Below are positions 1 through 12,243 of a stretch of DNA of 64,000 nucleotides, piece by piece. The stretch spans positions 434,001 through 498,000 of the forward strand of contig JASANG010002537.1 in the NCBI GenBank assembly GCA_030248215.1, in the 5' to 3' direction. Positions within the stretch are counted from its first letter, which is position 1. Each line of letters opens with the position of its first letter. The notes below the pieces were generated by a model. The model was not told where the DNA came from and did not search any database. It saw only the letters and a list, made by a program, of their open reading frames with translations. The stretch is from Enoplolaimus lenunculus. Taxonomy: Eukaryota; Nematoda; Enoplea; Enoplida; Thoracostomopsidae. The position numbers and the translations under genes are program-made.

Positions 1-188
1 CTCAGCATTAAGTAAAGTCATGTTGTAATAATTCGTACCTCTTTCGTTTTGTGACGTTACTTATTATTTTGTGTTTTACACGTGACATTTGCGCTTAGAA
101 ATAGCTTCAATATTATCGATTAATTGTTTTTAACCCTGTTGGGACGTTGGCGAAACTTCAAGAATTGGTGCATATTGCACTCACCAGA

Positions 189-221
189 ATGGTTATCGCT
201 AACATTTTCCTACTGACTTTG
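189..221 (+). CDS. possible signal-peptide exon of the astacin gene
   Basis: An ATG at 189 opens 11 codons reading M-V-I-A-N then a hydrophobic run (IFLLTL), followed by a good splice donor (GTAAGA). This looks like the start of a secreted protein and lies just upstream of the propeptide-like exon. However, it ends in phase 0, while the open frame at 421 needs one leftover base, so the two do not join directly. An extra small exon or a different first exon is possible. Confidence 0.22.
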
Positions 222-420
222 GTAAGAATACTGTGTCATGTCTAAACTATCATAGGTTAAAGTTGCACTGAAAGTTGACAAATTAGAAGTACTTAGCTTG
301 GTGACAAACGGGTATTAACTTAAACTAAAAGCTCCTTAGCCATCTGAACCTATAAAAGTAAAGAAGTCAACAAATTCCGTGAGAAATTGATAGAATAATC
401 AACTTTTTTCTTAAGCGCAG

Positions 421-681
421 GTGTTAAAAAATTAAATATCCATGCAGTTTATAACGCCGCAGACAGTATTTTGGTTGTAGAGCAGGGTCGCATCAAATAC
501 GCTCGGTTAACATTTTTCACAACGGCTAAATTTCAGGGGCTTCATCGTCTGACAGCTACAAATTTATTCAACAAGCAACAATGTAGAGATTGCTTTGAAT
601 CCGATATTATACTGAATCAAGAACAAATAAATTATATAGCAAATCAACGCGAAGGCCAGTTTTATGCCTCATCATTACCAG
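421..681 (+). CDS. probable astacin propeptide exon
   Basis: An open frame runs from an acceptor (GCGCAG, ending at 420) to a donor after CCA-G at 681. It encodes about 87 residues and contains FESDIILNQEQ. This resembles the FxGD-type 'aspartate switch' of astacin propeptides, in which the Asp blocks the zinc until activation. The Gly of the usual motif is Ser here. It precedes the astacin catalytic exons on the same strand, but nearly 7 kb away. I could not find the linking exon that should carry the mature N-terminus (the region leading to CxRF). Assignment to the same gene is inference. Confidence 0.5.
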
Positions 682-809
682 GTACTACTTAAAATAAGAG
701 TATGCAACTAGTTGGAAATCAAATAAGAGCAAATATCAGATACGTCCGTTCATTATCCACAAAAATATATTTATACTTTGTATTCGAACGAAATAAATGA
801 AACGTACGT

Positions 810-1888
810 AAACTAGAAGTTAAAGTGGCCCGATAGGGCCATGAAATAAGAATATGTTTCCAAACCAAACCAGAAGAAATTTGTAAAGTGTAGAAACAAG
901 TTGAAATAAATTTTTCTTTTTGAGCTAATTGGTAGTCAAATGGCAAAAATTCGCTAAATCCTGCTGAACATGTGGTATTTGCAACTGAAACATATTCGCT
1001 GTGTTGAACAATAATGCTACGTGTGCATACAATTTGGACGGATCATAGTAATTGGTTCCGTCCTTGAACTGTCTTCGTCAAAAATTCTAAACACAGAACT
1101 TTCCATTTTTTACTGCAGGCATCAATCATTAGATACAATTAGAGCGCTAAAAATGTTACTAATTAAATTCAAAATTATACGAAGGGCTTGAACCGGATAT
1201 ATATCCATTTCATAAAATCCGATGTCCATTTGCGTTACAAAAATACCGAAAATTTAGCTGTTTGTATGATCAAAATTAGTTCTAAATGAACTCCAAATCG
1301 TGAAAATTTATCGCTACGTATAGGCTGCATTTGTTCCGTAAATAATCAAAATAACGAAAATCATCCAAAACTAAAAATTTATTAGAAACCTCGGTGAATA
1401 TTTACCGTTATTTTGTTTTCGTTATTTTGGTCATTATCCGTTTTCTTTTCACTTATCTTTTTCACAAACGTTTAGCATACGGTGAAAAAACGGCAGTCCG
1501 GCGACAACAAACTTTGCCTTAGCCAGACGTGAAACAGAATTAGGGATCAAAATGATTTTAAGTTTACCGTCAACTGAACTTTTCAAAACTGGTTTAAAGT
1601 TACATGCCTGGCAAAATTCTACCGGAACCGGAGGTCGTTTTTCGCCAATGTCGGAAGTATTTATTGAATGGTTTTCTGGTTTGCACTATGTAAAAGCAGC
1701 GAATATGTTTCAGTTGCAAATACCACATGTTCAGCAGGATTTAGCGAATTTTTGCCATTTGACTACCAATTAGCTCAAAAAGAAAAATTTATTTCAACTT
1801 GTTTCTACACTTTACAAATTTCTTCTGGTTTGGTTTGGAAACATATTCTTATTTCATGGCCCTATCGGGGCACTTTAACTTCTAGTTT
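810..1888. repeat. near-perfect 192-bp inverted repeat (810-1001 and 1697-1888)
   Basis: The reverse complement of 810-1001 matches 1697-1888 at 191 of 192 positions by eye; the one difference is in the GGGCC/GGGGC stretch near the outer ends. The arms enclose about 695 bp of AT-rich sequence in which I see no gene. Small ORFs in the two arms are mirror images of each other. It could be a recent inverted duplication or a foldback element with long terminal repeats. The high identity makes it younger than most repeats in the window. Confidence 0.85.
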
Positions 1889-3558
1889 CAAACCTTTACA
1901 AGACCAATTTTTAAATACCGACGCAAAGCGGTTGAATCAGTATCTGACAATTATCCTAATCACTCGCGTATAATTTTCAACTTTAAATTTACTAACATGA
2001 ACACGCAGACAAATTTTAAAATGACAAATTGCAGATTTAACTGTGTAAAACTCAGAAACAATACAAAATAAACACGCAGGTAAATTGCGAAAATAACAAC
2101 ATGCAACATACAGAAACGTTTCACACAGAACCCGCCATTTATGCAGCTTCTAGTTTGGAGAAATTGGCAAACTGAAATAGTGTAGCTACAATCAGAATCC
2201 ATCCGTTAGTTGGCACCTGAAAACACTAAACCTTGCACACTTGCATGCTCTGGACAGTAACGGCGAAACATGTTAAGTGTAAAAACCTAACAATTAAGCC
2301 TAAGTATAAACCCAAGTTTACGTGTAAGTAAAGTCTAAATATAAGCGTCATATTGCTGTTCTCTCAGTACTCCAGTCAACCTGTCTTCCATTCGGTTATC
2401 CGGGATGAAGTGTTATAAATTTTGAACTCTACCCTTTTTTTGTAGAAAAAATCGCACAGTTTTATAAAGATAATAAAATGCAGTGATATGCAAGTCAGCT
2501 GCGGTTGCCAAGGTCGCAAGTAGGTACTGAAGGGAGTGACAGGTGGCGCACCCCAACTACGAATATTTTAGTTCCCCTCCTTCTATCTAACGAATTATGT
2601 GCAGTCTGAAAAGCATATTATTCAACGACAGACTCAAAGATTGCCTCTGTTATAGCAGAATGAACATAAGAACGAAATTCGCTATTACCTAACCACAGCG
2701 CGTAACCAGATATCCCTTTCCGGCAAAAATCGATGTTCGTTTCTTTATAGAAATAATAGAGGTCTGTTATTTTTACTTTCGAAATTAGTTAAAATCACGA
2801 ACATAACTGTCAATTTTCAATACAGATATGCTACAATGGTTCGAAATGAAATAAAAATTGCTAAATACACCCAAAATCTAAGAAAATTTCGAAGCATCCG
2901 ATACTTTTTTTGAAATTTTAGAAAGCCCCCTGCATATTTGCACGCCTCTGTATTGTTGGCCAAAACTAAAACGTCATTGAAACTTATACCTCAATATCCA
3001 TTTTCCGGTTACGTTATTTCGATCAATATCTATTTCCGTTTCCGTTATTATTACTATCCGTTTACACCCTGCCTTACCGTCGTTTAACACCACAGGAGTG
3101 TTAACTAAACGTTTTATTTTTCAGATTGAATTGCCATTTGCCTCTTTTAGACAACAAACAGTGAAAACATTTTTGGACATAACGCAGGCTGGAAAAATGA
3201 TGTTATTAGCCCATAATGCAGTTACAGGAAAAATACTGCAGTATTATGCAAATTGACACCAGTATAAAAAATATCAATAGCTAAAACTATGCTACTTACT
3301 TCGGTCAAATCGCGTAAAATTAAAAACGTTCCGCCTATGGCATACAAAAAAGTAAACCATGCCACCGCTGTAGTAAAGGTTTTGAAAATTTTGGAATACG
3401 CTATATGAAAATTGCGACGCGTGGTTTCTAGTTACCAACTGAAAAAATTTCTGAAAGCCCGTGAACAGAAAGCGCTAAGGAGCAAGGGGTGCTTAACCCT
3501 AGCCCTCAAGGCTAGTCCTTGCATTGAGCAACGCTGTAAAGCAGAAAGATTGTTAAGC

Positions 3559-5565
3559 TCAACTGGATCCATCTGTGACTGCCGCTTGCTTAGACCGCTT
3601 GGCTTGTCTATCCAAATCCTGCAGAATTCCCAGCCCAGTTTTCTTGGCCGTTCTTTTTATAATCGCTTCCGGTCCTAAATGAGCAACATTGTATCCAATA
3701 ACTCCGACGTTGTATGTGGATTTCAATGCATTGTCGGCTAGCGTACCAAATTCATCACCATATCTAAAATTATTAACACTATAATTGAGCATGCATACAT
3801 AGAAAGCTTAACATATTGCAGTTACAGGGTACCGCAAACCAAATTTCGCTATGTAAACCTAGTAAGAAAACAATTAGGTTATGGACATAACTCAAAATAC
3901 GCTCTCAAAATATAATTAAAATCAGTTACCTATAATTAACAACCTGAACAGTTTCATTTACAATACATTTCGCTAAAACCTTCGCCGCTGCTTCCAAACC
4001 CATGTAAACAGATGCAGCACCTTAAAAGTAAAGAACACATTAAGAACTACCTGCATCCCGTTTCCACAGATTCTACTTCACATCAAATATCGAGTTCTAA
4101 CTATACATCAGAGATGAACCGGATATGCGGCTCCGTCGAAAAATCGACATCCGCCTTCGGTATTCTAACTTGCCGGATATTTTTTAAAAATAATCTAAAA
4201 CTTAAACCACATTTGGTTAGCATGCCTGTATCAGGCTAAATTTAGCAGTTGGTTTATTCCTTCCAACAATTCCGTCATTTATTCATTTATTGTACATTTT
4301 GATTGGCTAGATATGCACGAACGACCACTGGTTCCTAAAGTGCCGTCAGTTATTCTGATTTTTTGTACCGTTATCACGGAAATAACGCATTTCCCAATAA
4401 CAACGAGCATAACGCTGCTGTTGTTTGCAAACAGTATTATTGAGAATATTAACATGGCTGCATTAGCGAGATTTATGACACTGATCTGAACCTGTATACA
4501 TTGGTCAATATTAGTGTTAAATGCGTAACACTAGGCTCAGCGTAAAGATAAGTCTAAACCAAAGCCTAAGCCTAAGCGAAAATATAGCCTTAATCAAAGG
4601 TTTGGTACACCAGAAAGGAATATGCCATTAAATAAAAAAATAAAATAAGCATCCGATTCCGGACAGATATTGAACTAATTCTGTAATTTTATTGAACTAT
4701 CTAGTTGCGGTAATTTACGGTATCCGGTTAAAATTATTAAATAATATAATAATATAATCATGCTATACAAGTTAGGCAAAAAAATCAGAAAATTTTGCAA
4801 AATTATGGTTACACTATAAGAAAGATCAAGATAACTAAAATTTTAAAACCTTCTGCGTAAAGGTAGTGTTAAACACAATTTCCATTGAAACCATGCCCAT
4901 TTTCAACTGAACACAACGCTGTAACGTACAGATGCTGTCAGAAATTTTTTAAGCACTATAATTGATTTTAAACTACATAGCCTGTGCCCGTGGTTGTGCT
5001 CATCCGATTTCAACATTCGGTGAGTCCGTTAATGTCTCACCGACTATACAACAGCTAAAACTACGATGATCTTTAAGCCAGCAAAAAAATTCACTCTAAT
5101 GCACGTATATCAGAACTTTATTATAAAAGAATTTCCTAAGTACAAATACTTACCTGCTAATCCAGCATCACCAACCTCCATCGCGTCTTTAAAAACTGAG
5201 CTGCAACCATGTATACATGCACGCTTCACCAAGCTGGTTTACTACAACGTACAGCAATGCAATGATGAAACGTTGAGCCAACAACTTTTATCTAACACGA
5301 AAAAGCCAAGCATAAACAGCGGTTCTCAATTCAGTATTGAAATTCTTGAAACGCCAAAAGTAGAACAATAATTAAAACGCCAACAGTAAGCAAACTCACT
5401 CAAATATCCTGAAACTTTAACCCCGACCTTGGTACCTTTGCGCAAATAATGGACGGATGTTTGAACTTTAGGGTCCACGAAAATTGATTTTTGTCCGACA
5501 GTTCGTTCTTTACACTTGACAGATTGATCATGAACAATCGACTCTCCCGATGGTATTTCCACGCT
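3559..5565 (-). CDS. spartin-like protein, C-terminal (senescence-domain) half
   Basis: Four minus-strand exons join in phase: 5565-5400, 5195-5154, 4020-3930 and 3763-3559 (504 nt, stop TGA). The product contains VDPKVQTSVHYLRKGTKVG, then GLEAAAKVLAKCIVNETVQ, then YGDEFGTLADNALKSTYNVG and IKRTAKKTGLGIL. This follows the order of the C-terminal domain of human spartin (SPG20), as I recall it: GLE-C-AAK-CIVNNVS, YGYNAGEATHHAVDSAVNVGV, MVKKTATQTGH. Spartin is a cytosolic, lipid-droplet and endosome-associated adaptor. The N-terminal part (MIT domain in vertebrates) was not found between 5566 and 7377; it may be short, diverged or beyond my recognition. The 42-nt exon 5154-5195 rests on splice signals and phase only. 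The gene lies on the opposite strand between the astacin propeptide-like exon and its catalytic exons. Confidence 0.75.
4500..4622. mobile_element. degenerate A-type MITE relic with TTAGGC-like repeats
   Basis: Contains AAGCCTAAGCCTAAGCG between GGTCAATATTAG and GGAATATGCC, so it resembles the A-type family described at 33148-33359 but with decayed ends. A similar, weaker trace lies at about 2260-2345 (AATTAAGCCTAAG). Both are outside recognised exons. Confidence 0.45.
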
Positions 5566-6040
5566 CTACAATAAACCACCTAAAACTGTTTCTTGTCCGA
5601 CTAATTCACCGTACTCTCAATGCAATTAGTTTCAACTTTGGTACCGACGTAATAGTACTTAGTTAGTAAAAAGTTAATTTAAAAGCCAAATAGCATAATC
5701 AATCGCTAGAAATTTGCCGTAATAAACTGATTTTAATAAGATTTTTAACTTTTAAGAAATACAAAAAAAAAAAAAAAAAAAAGAACAGCGTAGAACAGCA
5801 ATTGACACTCTATATAATTTTTGTTAAGATGCTGTTGGGGGGCCACGGCCGGGGTGCCCCCCATGGATCCGCCATTGTTGGTGATATAACTGTAGTAACT
5901 TCCAATTTTTTCACAAATGGGTAAAGTCCCCTGAATAGTGGTAGAATCTGACGTACCACAACAAAATTGCAGTATTATTTCATTTTTAGAATAATCAGCG
6001 CTAGACAGTGAGTATATTCGAAACAATGTTTGCATTTAGA

Positions 6041-6236
6041 CCCATATTCTCGAATGCGTATAGCACCTATCATCAGTTAACGATAAATTTTCAAATTGAC
6101 GACCATCTGCAATTGCAAATCAGAAAGTTGGTGCAAAGTAGGGCAAATCAAACGCAAACAATGTGCTGAATTTTGTACCTTACCGTGGGCATATACTAAA
6201 GTTACAGGTCGTCTATCACCAACGTGTGATAACCTC
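6041..6236. mobile_element. B-type palindromic MITE
   Basis: Begins CCCATATTCTCGAATGCGTA then GCACCTATCATCAG. It ends with a decayed inverted counterpart (GTCTATCACC). Related copies lie at 8631-8854, 54120-54340 and 60250-60471 and share the interior GCGTTTGATT and CTGCAATTGCAGAT. No coding capacity. The open frames here are shadows of the repeat. Confidence 0.65.
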
Positions 6237-7377
6237 AAAACGAAGTTTCGACGCCTGTTAAAATATTGCTACATAAATGTGTGTGAGTCCAGTATTTGAC
6301 AATTCGGGCTCTATATTTCAGATGTTTGAATGTATAGTCGCCGCTACAATGTAGGTCGCAGAACACAGACAAAAATATATCGTCGACCACAATTTTAGGC
6401 AAAAATAGTTAACGGACCAGTTAATAAGTTATTGGATAAATTCTGACGTAGTAAAAATAAACATCAATGTCGTAGTACCTCTTTAAGATACTAAAGATGT
6501 GGATGTACATTTTAGCAGGAATTAAGTTGCGTAAAATTATGTAAATAAACTTTTTTAAATCCACACACAAAAAAGTATTTGTGAATTTATTCACAAAAGT
6601 ATTTTCTGCTGCAAATTTGAAAAGTTTTTCTGATGTTTAAGACAATTTTCCTAAAAATAACAGGAAAACGGTTAGTTTGAGACTTTATTTCAAAACTTTT
6701 TTGAAAACTTTTCTGTTATAACAGAAATACTTTTCACGTGCACCTTGCTAATCATATTCCTTAAATGTAAGAAATTTTTTCTTAAATATCACAAATATTA
6801 TTTTGAGTGCAGTCCAAATTCTTGCTTGATACAACAATCGTAAACAACTTTGCTAATTTCACTACAGTTACCGCTCAAGTATTAATTTGTGAATAATTAA
6901 AGAAAACTACAAAATTTTAAAAATATACAACAGCTGTTTTTACAAACGAAAAAGTCAAGAATAGAAAACAGCCGTTTTTGACGGTCAATATTGCATTGAC
7001 GACGAAATTCTGAAATAAATGCCCGGGAACTTAAACACTTTTACAATGACGGTTTCTATGTATGCTTAAATACTGCTTAACTTTTCATATTGAACATATA
7101 CGCACTTCAAAACAGTATAAAACTTTCAATTAACTGTGATTTCACCACTGTTTTACTAGCCACTGTGATTTCTTTATTAAAAATAGCAGTCATAGTGGAA
7201 GTTTGCGTTTAGGTTAGAGACTGTTTAGGAGGATTGATAGTAAATACATTTCCTACCGGTATTAAAGCGCTATGTATTTTAATTCACTCAAGTTCAGCTT
7301 TAAAATTCAAAACCCATCTCACAAATAAAATCTATATCTTCGCAACATTCAACAAAATTTACACATAAAATTTTCAG

Positions 7378-10116
7378 GTGCGTAAGCGTGCCAACGACAA
7401 AGACTATGTCGAATTTGTGAACGAAGGAGGGTGTTGGTCATCGATTGGTCGACAAGGCGGCCGACAGAAAATTTCAATTGGTAAGTTTTGACTAAATAAA
7501 TGTTGAAACATTGGGTACAGTACGTTATCCGGTCTTTAAGTATTGTACCAACAAAAATTTTACCTTGAACAAACATTGCAAATTGTTATTTGACTGGTAG
7601 GTGCCGAATCGGAGCTATTAGTAAAACATACGTTTTTAAGGTTGACATCGTTAAGAATGCTACAGGAAGACAGTTCCACTGCCGGAAAGTTATCAACTCA
7701 AATTTGAGTGCAACCCCCTGACCAGTCCTGTCAATATAATATCGTACCCGTGCGCAGGTTAAATATCAAATCCAACAGGACGGAAAGAAGCGTCCCGTTT
7801 TGGATTTCGGAACCGTCATAAAAAACAGAGTTGCCTCTGTGTCAGCGAATATTTTGTTATGAAACCGTTTTGCTTACTAGGTTATGATTGTGAAGAAAGA
7901 GGCGTAGTGATTCACGAAATTCTTCATTCCTTGGGTCTGTTTCACGAACAGTCACGTGACGACCGCGACAGTTATGTGCGTATTCGTCTTGATAATGTTC
8001 TGCCAAGATATCGGTCAAATTTTAAAAAATACTTTACTTATATCGACACTTCACTTATTCCATACGATTATACTTCAATAATGCATTATGGTTCAGAAGC
8101 ATTCACTATTGAGTATGTGTTTATTAAAATAAAAATACACTCTGCGGCATTTACCTCGGCTGTATGTGTTTTTGAACTTTTTGTAAATTTTAATTTCAAA
8201 TGACAACTACTCGTTTCCTGTACTTTTGATAGACAACCACCATTAATTTGGAAAACAGCTACTGTTCGTCATGCTAACTAGGCCAGAATGGCTCAGCCCC
8301 ACGCCCTGAAAAATTTCGCCCCCCCCTAGAAAATTTTCAGCCTAGCTTGTAAGTCGTTGAAAACGCTTGTATGCCCCTTCTGGAATTTTTTAGCTTCCTA
8401 GCACGGAGTGCTGACTACGGGCCTGAGATACTTTCTAAACAGGTAAATTGCAACTTAAGCGTCTACTGGTTTGTTTAATTAAAACGAAAAACTATCGATA
8501 CTACGTTTCAAATAGAACAGCTTAGATGCTTGCCGTTCCAAAACATGACAGTTACTTTTGAAAATTATGACAGTCGTCTGCGACATCGAAGTACACTTTT
8601 GTTAAGGCTGCATCTTGTGCATGCAGTTCTGGGCTCATGTTCTCAAATGCATATACGACGTATCACCAGTTAGTAATAGGTTTTCAAACTACCGAACTGC
8701 TGCAATTGCAGATTTCAAAAGTACCACAGTAGAATCAATCGAATGCAATAATTTTTGCTGAATTTCAATCAAACCTCACCATTTTCTGATTCGAAAGTTA
8801 TAAGACATATCACCAGCTGATGATAGATGTTGCACACATTTGAGAATACAGGCCTTGTTAGCATTATTTTAGGTGCGCTCTAAACAGCAGGAGTCATTTT
8901 TATCGTAATACGAACTAGTTTTGAAGTTTGGTGCGTTCCAGCTTTAATATATGGGTTACAGAACGGTACACTTTCGTTTTCAGCTCCGGTTTAAGAACTA
9001 TCGAAACTCTGGACGCTGCGCAAGCAGATACCATTGGTCAAACAAGAGGACTCAGTGCTCGAGATGTAATGAAGATTCATCTGCTGTATCGCTGTTCAAG
9101 TAAAGCCTGCCGTTTGCTTTAATTTTAATATCTTTGTTCCAATTAGGAGAAACCGAAGTTACCCATGACATAATTTTCAAAGTCTACTACTATCATTTAT
9201 GAGAGTATTACAGGATGCAGTTACAAAATTCAATAAACCAAGCTAATTTTCAGATCCAGAAAGTATGATAAAATAGTTTCTTCATTTGTGGTGTTATATT
9301 AACAGGGGATAAAGTGGTACGAAACATCAAAACAGCACTGTGAACGTTAGGCAAATCAGAATTTTTTGCTGCCTCAAAACATATTAAAACTTGTATTAAG
9401 TTTTAACGATAACTTTAAATTCAGGCAGCTCTTTACGCTTGTTGCTAATTTGAAAGCTATGCATTTTACAGGTAATATATACTGGCAAACCACGTTGTTT
9501 ACATTCAGCTAGTTATCTATTTAGCTAATTGAAAATTTTTTAACCCTACAAGACTCGATCAGAAGTTTAAAATGTTAAGAAGTTTAAGAAATATACATTA
9601 AATTCAGCGAGTGTACATGAACACGAAGTAAAAACAAATCACTGCAAAACTGTGTGCAATGATTTTAATTTAACATTACTTTTTTGTTTTGATTTGTTAT
9701 TAGCAGATAAAAAGGCTATGATACCAAAGTGTCGTACTGCAGTCGATATTAGCCTTTGTCTACACTGGATGAAATCCGAGCTGTGCGAACCAAGTTCGTT
9801 TGTTGAGCACGTCCGCGCGTACTGTCCAGATTCTTGTCAAATGTGTACCAATAAAACGCATCCCATCACGTTCACGACACGGCGTACTACAGTACCGTGG
9901 ACCAGCCGATCCACATGGCAGACAACCAGAACAACCACAACTGCGACCACCACTATCACAACAACAACTACTACTACCAGAACAACTACAACAAGAAAGC
10001 GCAGATTGTGTTTCGATAAAGCTAAACAACGTTTTTGTCAACGAAAAATGTCGCGAGGGAAATGTTTTAAACGAAGAATCCAACGACGATGCAGTCAAAC
10101 TTGTGGGGTTTGTTAG
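7378..10116 (+). CDS. astacin-family zinc metalloprotease with two C-terminal ShK domains (NAS-type)
   Basis: Exons 7378-7480, 7881-8112, 8984-9099 and 9704-10116 join in phase (864 nt, stop TAG). Exon 1 gives FVNEGGCWSSIGRQGG, the conserved astacin region before the active site. Exon 2 has the zinc motif HEILHSLGLFH followed by EQSRDDRDSYV and the Met-turn SIMHYG. Exon 3 gives DTIGQ...LSARDVMKIHLLYRC, the end of the catalytic domain. Exon 4 encodes a six-Cys ShK domain (C-R-T ... Q-M-C), a Thr-rich linker of about 45 residues and a second, basic six-Cys ShK domain ending the protein at C-G-V-C. All catalytic residues are present, so it should be an active secreted endopeptidase. The acid-to-Thr linker arrangement resembles nematode NAS proteins of the astacin+ShK classes. 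The 5' part of the mature domain is missing from what I could assemble. An A-type MITE starts 35 bp after the stop. Confidence 0.9.
8278..8425. mobile_element. I-type repeat (CTCAGCCCC / CCTAGAAAATTTTCAGCC family)
   Basis: Pyrimidine-rich repeat built around CCCCTAGAAAATTTTCAGCC, GTAAGTCGTTGAAAACG and TTTTTTAGCTTCC. It is inside the astacin intron 8113-8983. Copies in either orientation are at 27465-27640, 44030-44215, 45372-45465 and 51395-51540. Confidence 0.6.
8631..8854. mobile_element. B-type palindromic MITE
   Basis: Starts GGGCTCATGTTCTCAAATGC and ends CACATTTGAGAATACAGGCC, giving an inverted repeat with CACCAG / CTGATG inside. It lies in astacin intron 8113-8983, about 130 bp before exon 8984. 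Confidence 0.7.
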
Positions 10117-10150
10117 CTGAAATCAGTAAACCAGAGCTGATACTATAAAA

Positions 10151-10346
10151 GGACCATGTATAGAACAATGCCGAATTGTTTTCCGGAGGGTAGACTATTT
10201 TTTGCTTAGGCTTAGGGTTATGCTAAGGCTTAAGCTAAGACTTAGGAATAGGCTCTTCCACACGCTCAGGCTTAGGCTTAGGCTTAGTGCTTAGGCTTAG
10301 GAATATGCTTATACTACTGTTCCGGCCCTGTTCTATACATCGGCCC
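10151..10346. mobile_element. A-type MITE with TTAGGC array, in astacin 3' flank
   Basis: Ends GGACCATGTATAGAACA and TGTTCTATACATCGGCCC are inverted copies. The interior has runs of CTTAGG. It starts 35 bp after the astacin stop, so it may supply part of the 3' UTR. Confidence 0.7.
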
Positions 10347-10789
10347 TATTAATTATGTGTAGACGTATTGTGAGTTCAACTTTCACCAACTAGACTATAG
10401 CTGAAAACCTAAACATCAGCATCGCAGCAGCAGAAGATAGTTGCAAACTTGTACGAAGTTATAAAATTTAGTACTTTCTGGTGTATAAGTTGAAAACGGT
10501 TTTACTCCTGTCTTTATATTCCTACCATTTCCCCTCAAATTCAGGTAAAATGATGAATGAATAAAGCTAAAGGAATATATAAAATGCAGCCGTATGCTAT
10601 TGTAGTTTCAGATTACCTTATCACAGTGGAGGGTATTTATGTAGCTGCGTAGTGTGGAAGCAGCACAAGTGTTACGGCTTGGGCTTTTTCACTTTTTATC
10701 ACAAACAGTACTCCGACTATGTATGAACAACATACCATAATAATGCGAAGGTACTATTACTGGTGGATTCTTACACATTTTGCGGCTTT

Positions 10790-11300
10790 AACTATGAAAT
10801 TTGGTTGTAAAACGGGACAGCAGCAATTTTTCGCTGAGAAACGAGACCCCTGCAATTTTTCGCGGACAAAGGTAAAAATGGGTCAGGCTTGTTTCGGACA
10901 AATTGAAAAACGGGACTGCTGCAATTTGTCTATGCGAAAACGGGACAGCTTCACTTTTTCGCTTGGAAAACGTGAGAACGGAACAGGTTTGTTTCTTGCA
11001 AATGGAAGAACGGAATAGCCGTAAATTTTCGCTGGGAAAACGGGACAATGGGACAACAGGCCTGTTTCGGACGGGACAGCTGCAAATGTTTGCTGGGAAA
11101 ATGCGAAAACGTGATAGCTGCAAATTTGCTTTGGGAAAACGGGACAGCTCAATTTCTTGCTGGGAAAACCGGAAAACGGGACAGGTTTGTTTCGATCAAA
11201 TGGAAAAACGGGACAGCTGCAAAATTTTTACTGGAAAAACGGGAAAATGAGACAGCTGTATATTTCGTTGGGAAAATGAAAAATTGGACACAGGTCAAAT
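10790..11300. repeat. diverged minisatellite (ACGGGACAGCTGCAA unit)
   Basis: About 15 imperfect units of roughly 30-36 bp. Each is built from GGAAAACGGGACAGCTGCAA plus TTTTTCGCTGG, sometimes with an insert GGTTTGTTTCG. Several overlapping open frames on both strands (10719-11389) come from the repeat and are not genes. A single unit-like piece recurs near 11880. Confidence 0.8.
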
Positions 11301-11760
11301 TTTCAGACTGTCCAAAATTTGTTATATCGAGGAAGGGGAACGAAGATTTTCGTAGTTGCGGTTGCGCCATCTGTCACTGCCCTCTGTAGCTATTTGCAGC
11401 CTTGGCAGCCACAGCTGACGCTGACTTTGCATATCACTGCATTTAAATACCTTTATAGAACTGTGCAAATTTTTTTGTTCAATACACGGGTATGCGGAAT
11501 GAATCGAAAAAACAATTTTAATCACAATGTCTGGCCCGAGTCTATTTGGGAGTGGAGCACCAGCCAAATTTGGGACCACAGCCCCTTCCCAATGCTCCCC
11601 GTGAGGAACGGAAAACGCGACATCAATGTTTTTTGTTGAGGTTGACGCTATAAGGGAGGCTGCCGCCCCCTCTGCGCCCCCTCCAATTGGAAGTACTCTA
11701 AACATTAAGGAGGGCAGCCGTCCCCCAAGTCACTAAGCGATCTTGCTAACCAAACCACAA

Positions 11761-11818
11761 ATAATAATAATAATAATATTAATAATAATAATAATAATAT
11801 TAATAATAATAATAAAGT
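11761..11818. repeat. (AAT)n microsatellite
   Basis: About 58 bp of AAT/ATT units interrupted twice by ATTAAT. No nearby gene function implied. Confidence 0.9.
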
Positions 11819-12243
11819 TTAATAATCTTCGATTACGCAAAGATGAGTAGCAAATACTGCTCTCCGGCACTATTGCTGTCCCGCTGGAAAACGGGACGCC
11901 CCTGAAAGTAACATGGGCATGAGTATTGTAGAATGCTACTCTGTTTATTAAAACGTCAGCAGTCTAGCGCATGGATATCGTACAATTTGATTTTGATAGC
12001 ATTCAATATGTTATATTAGTACAGAATTTTGGCTCTCACTTTAAATGTTTATTTTGTCAGTTGTTCTACTTTGAAGAATCGCATCAAGTTGAAATTTTTA
12101 TATTTAAATATTCAAACTAAAACTAGAACATTTACAATCTCAAGAATGTTTTGTCGAACAATGTCGATTCAGAAGCAAGTGGATTTGAAAAAATAGCAAC
12201 TTACACAATTTTTTGATAATAAATAATTGAACTTTAATATTTT

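Noticed and set aside
3125-3256. Plus-strand frame after TTTTTCAG (IELPFASFRQQTVKTF) as the missing astacin exon
   Set aside because: No astacin-like residues; does not end in a donor of the required phase.
10719-11389. Overlapping open frames of 70-115 codons on both strands
   Set aside because: They follow a diverged minisatellite; the residues are a translation of the repeat unit and no start or splice context supports a gene.
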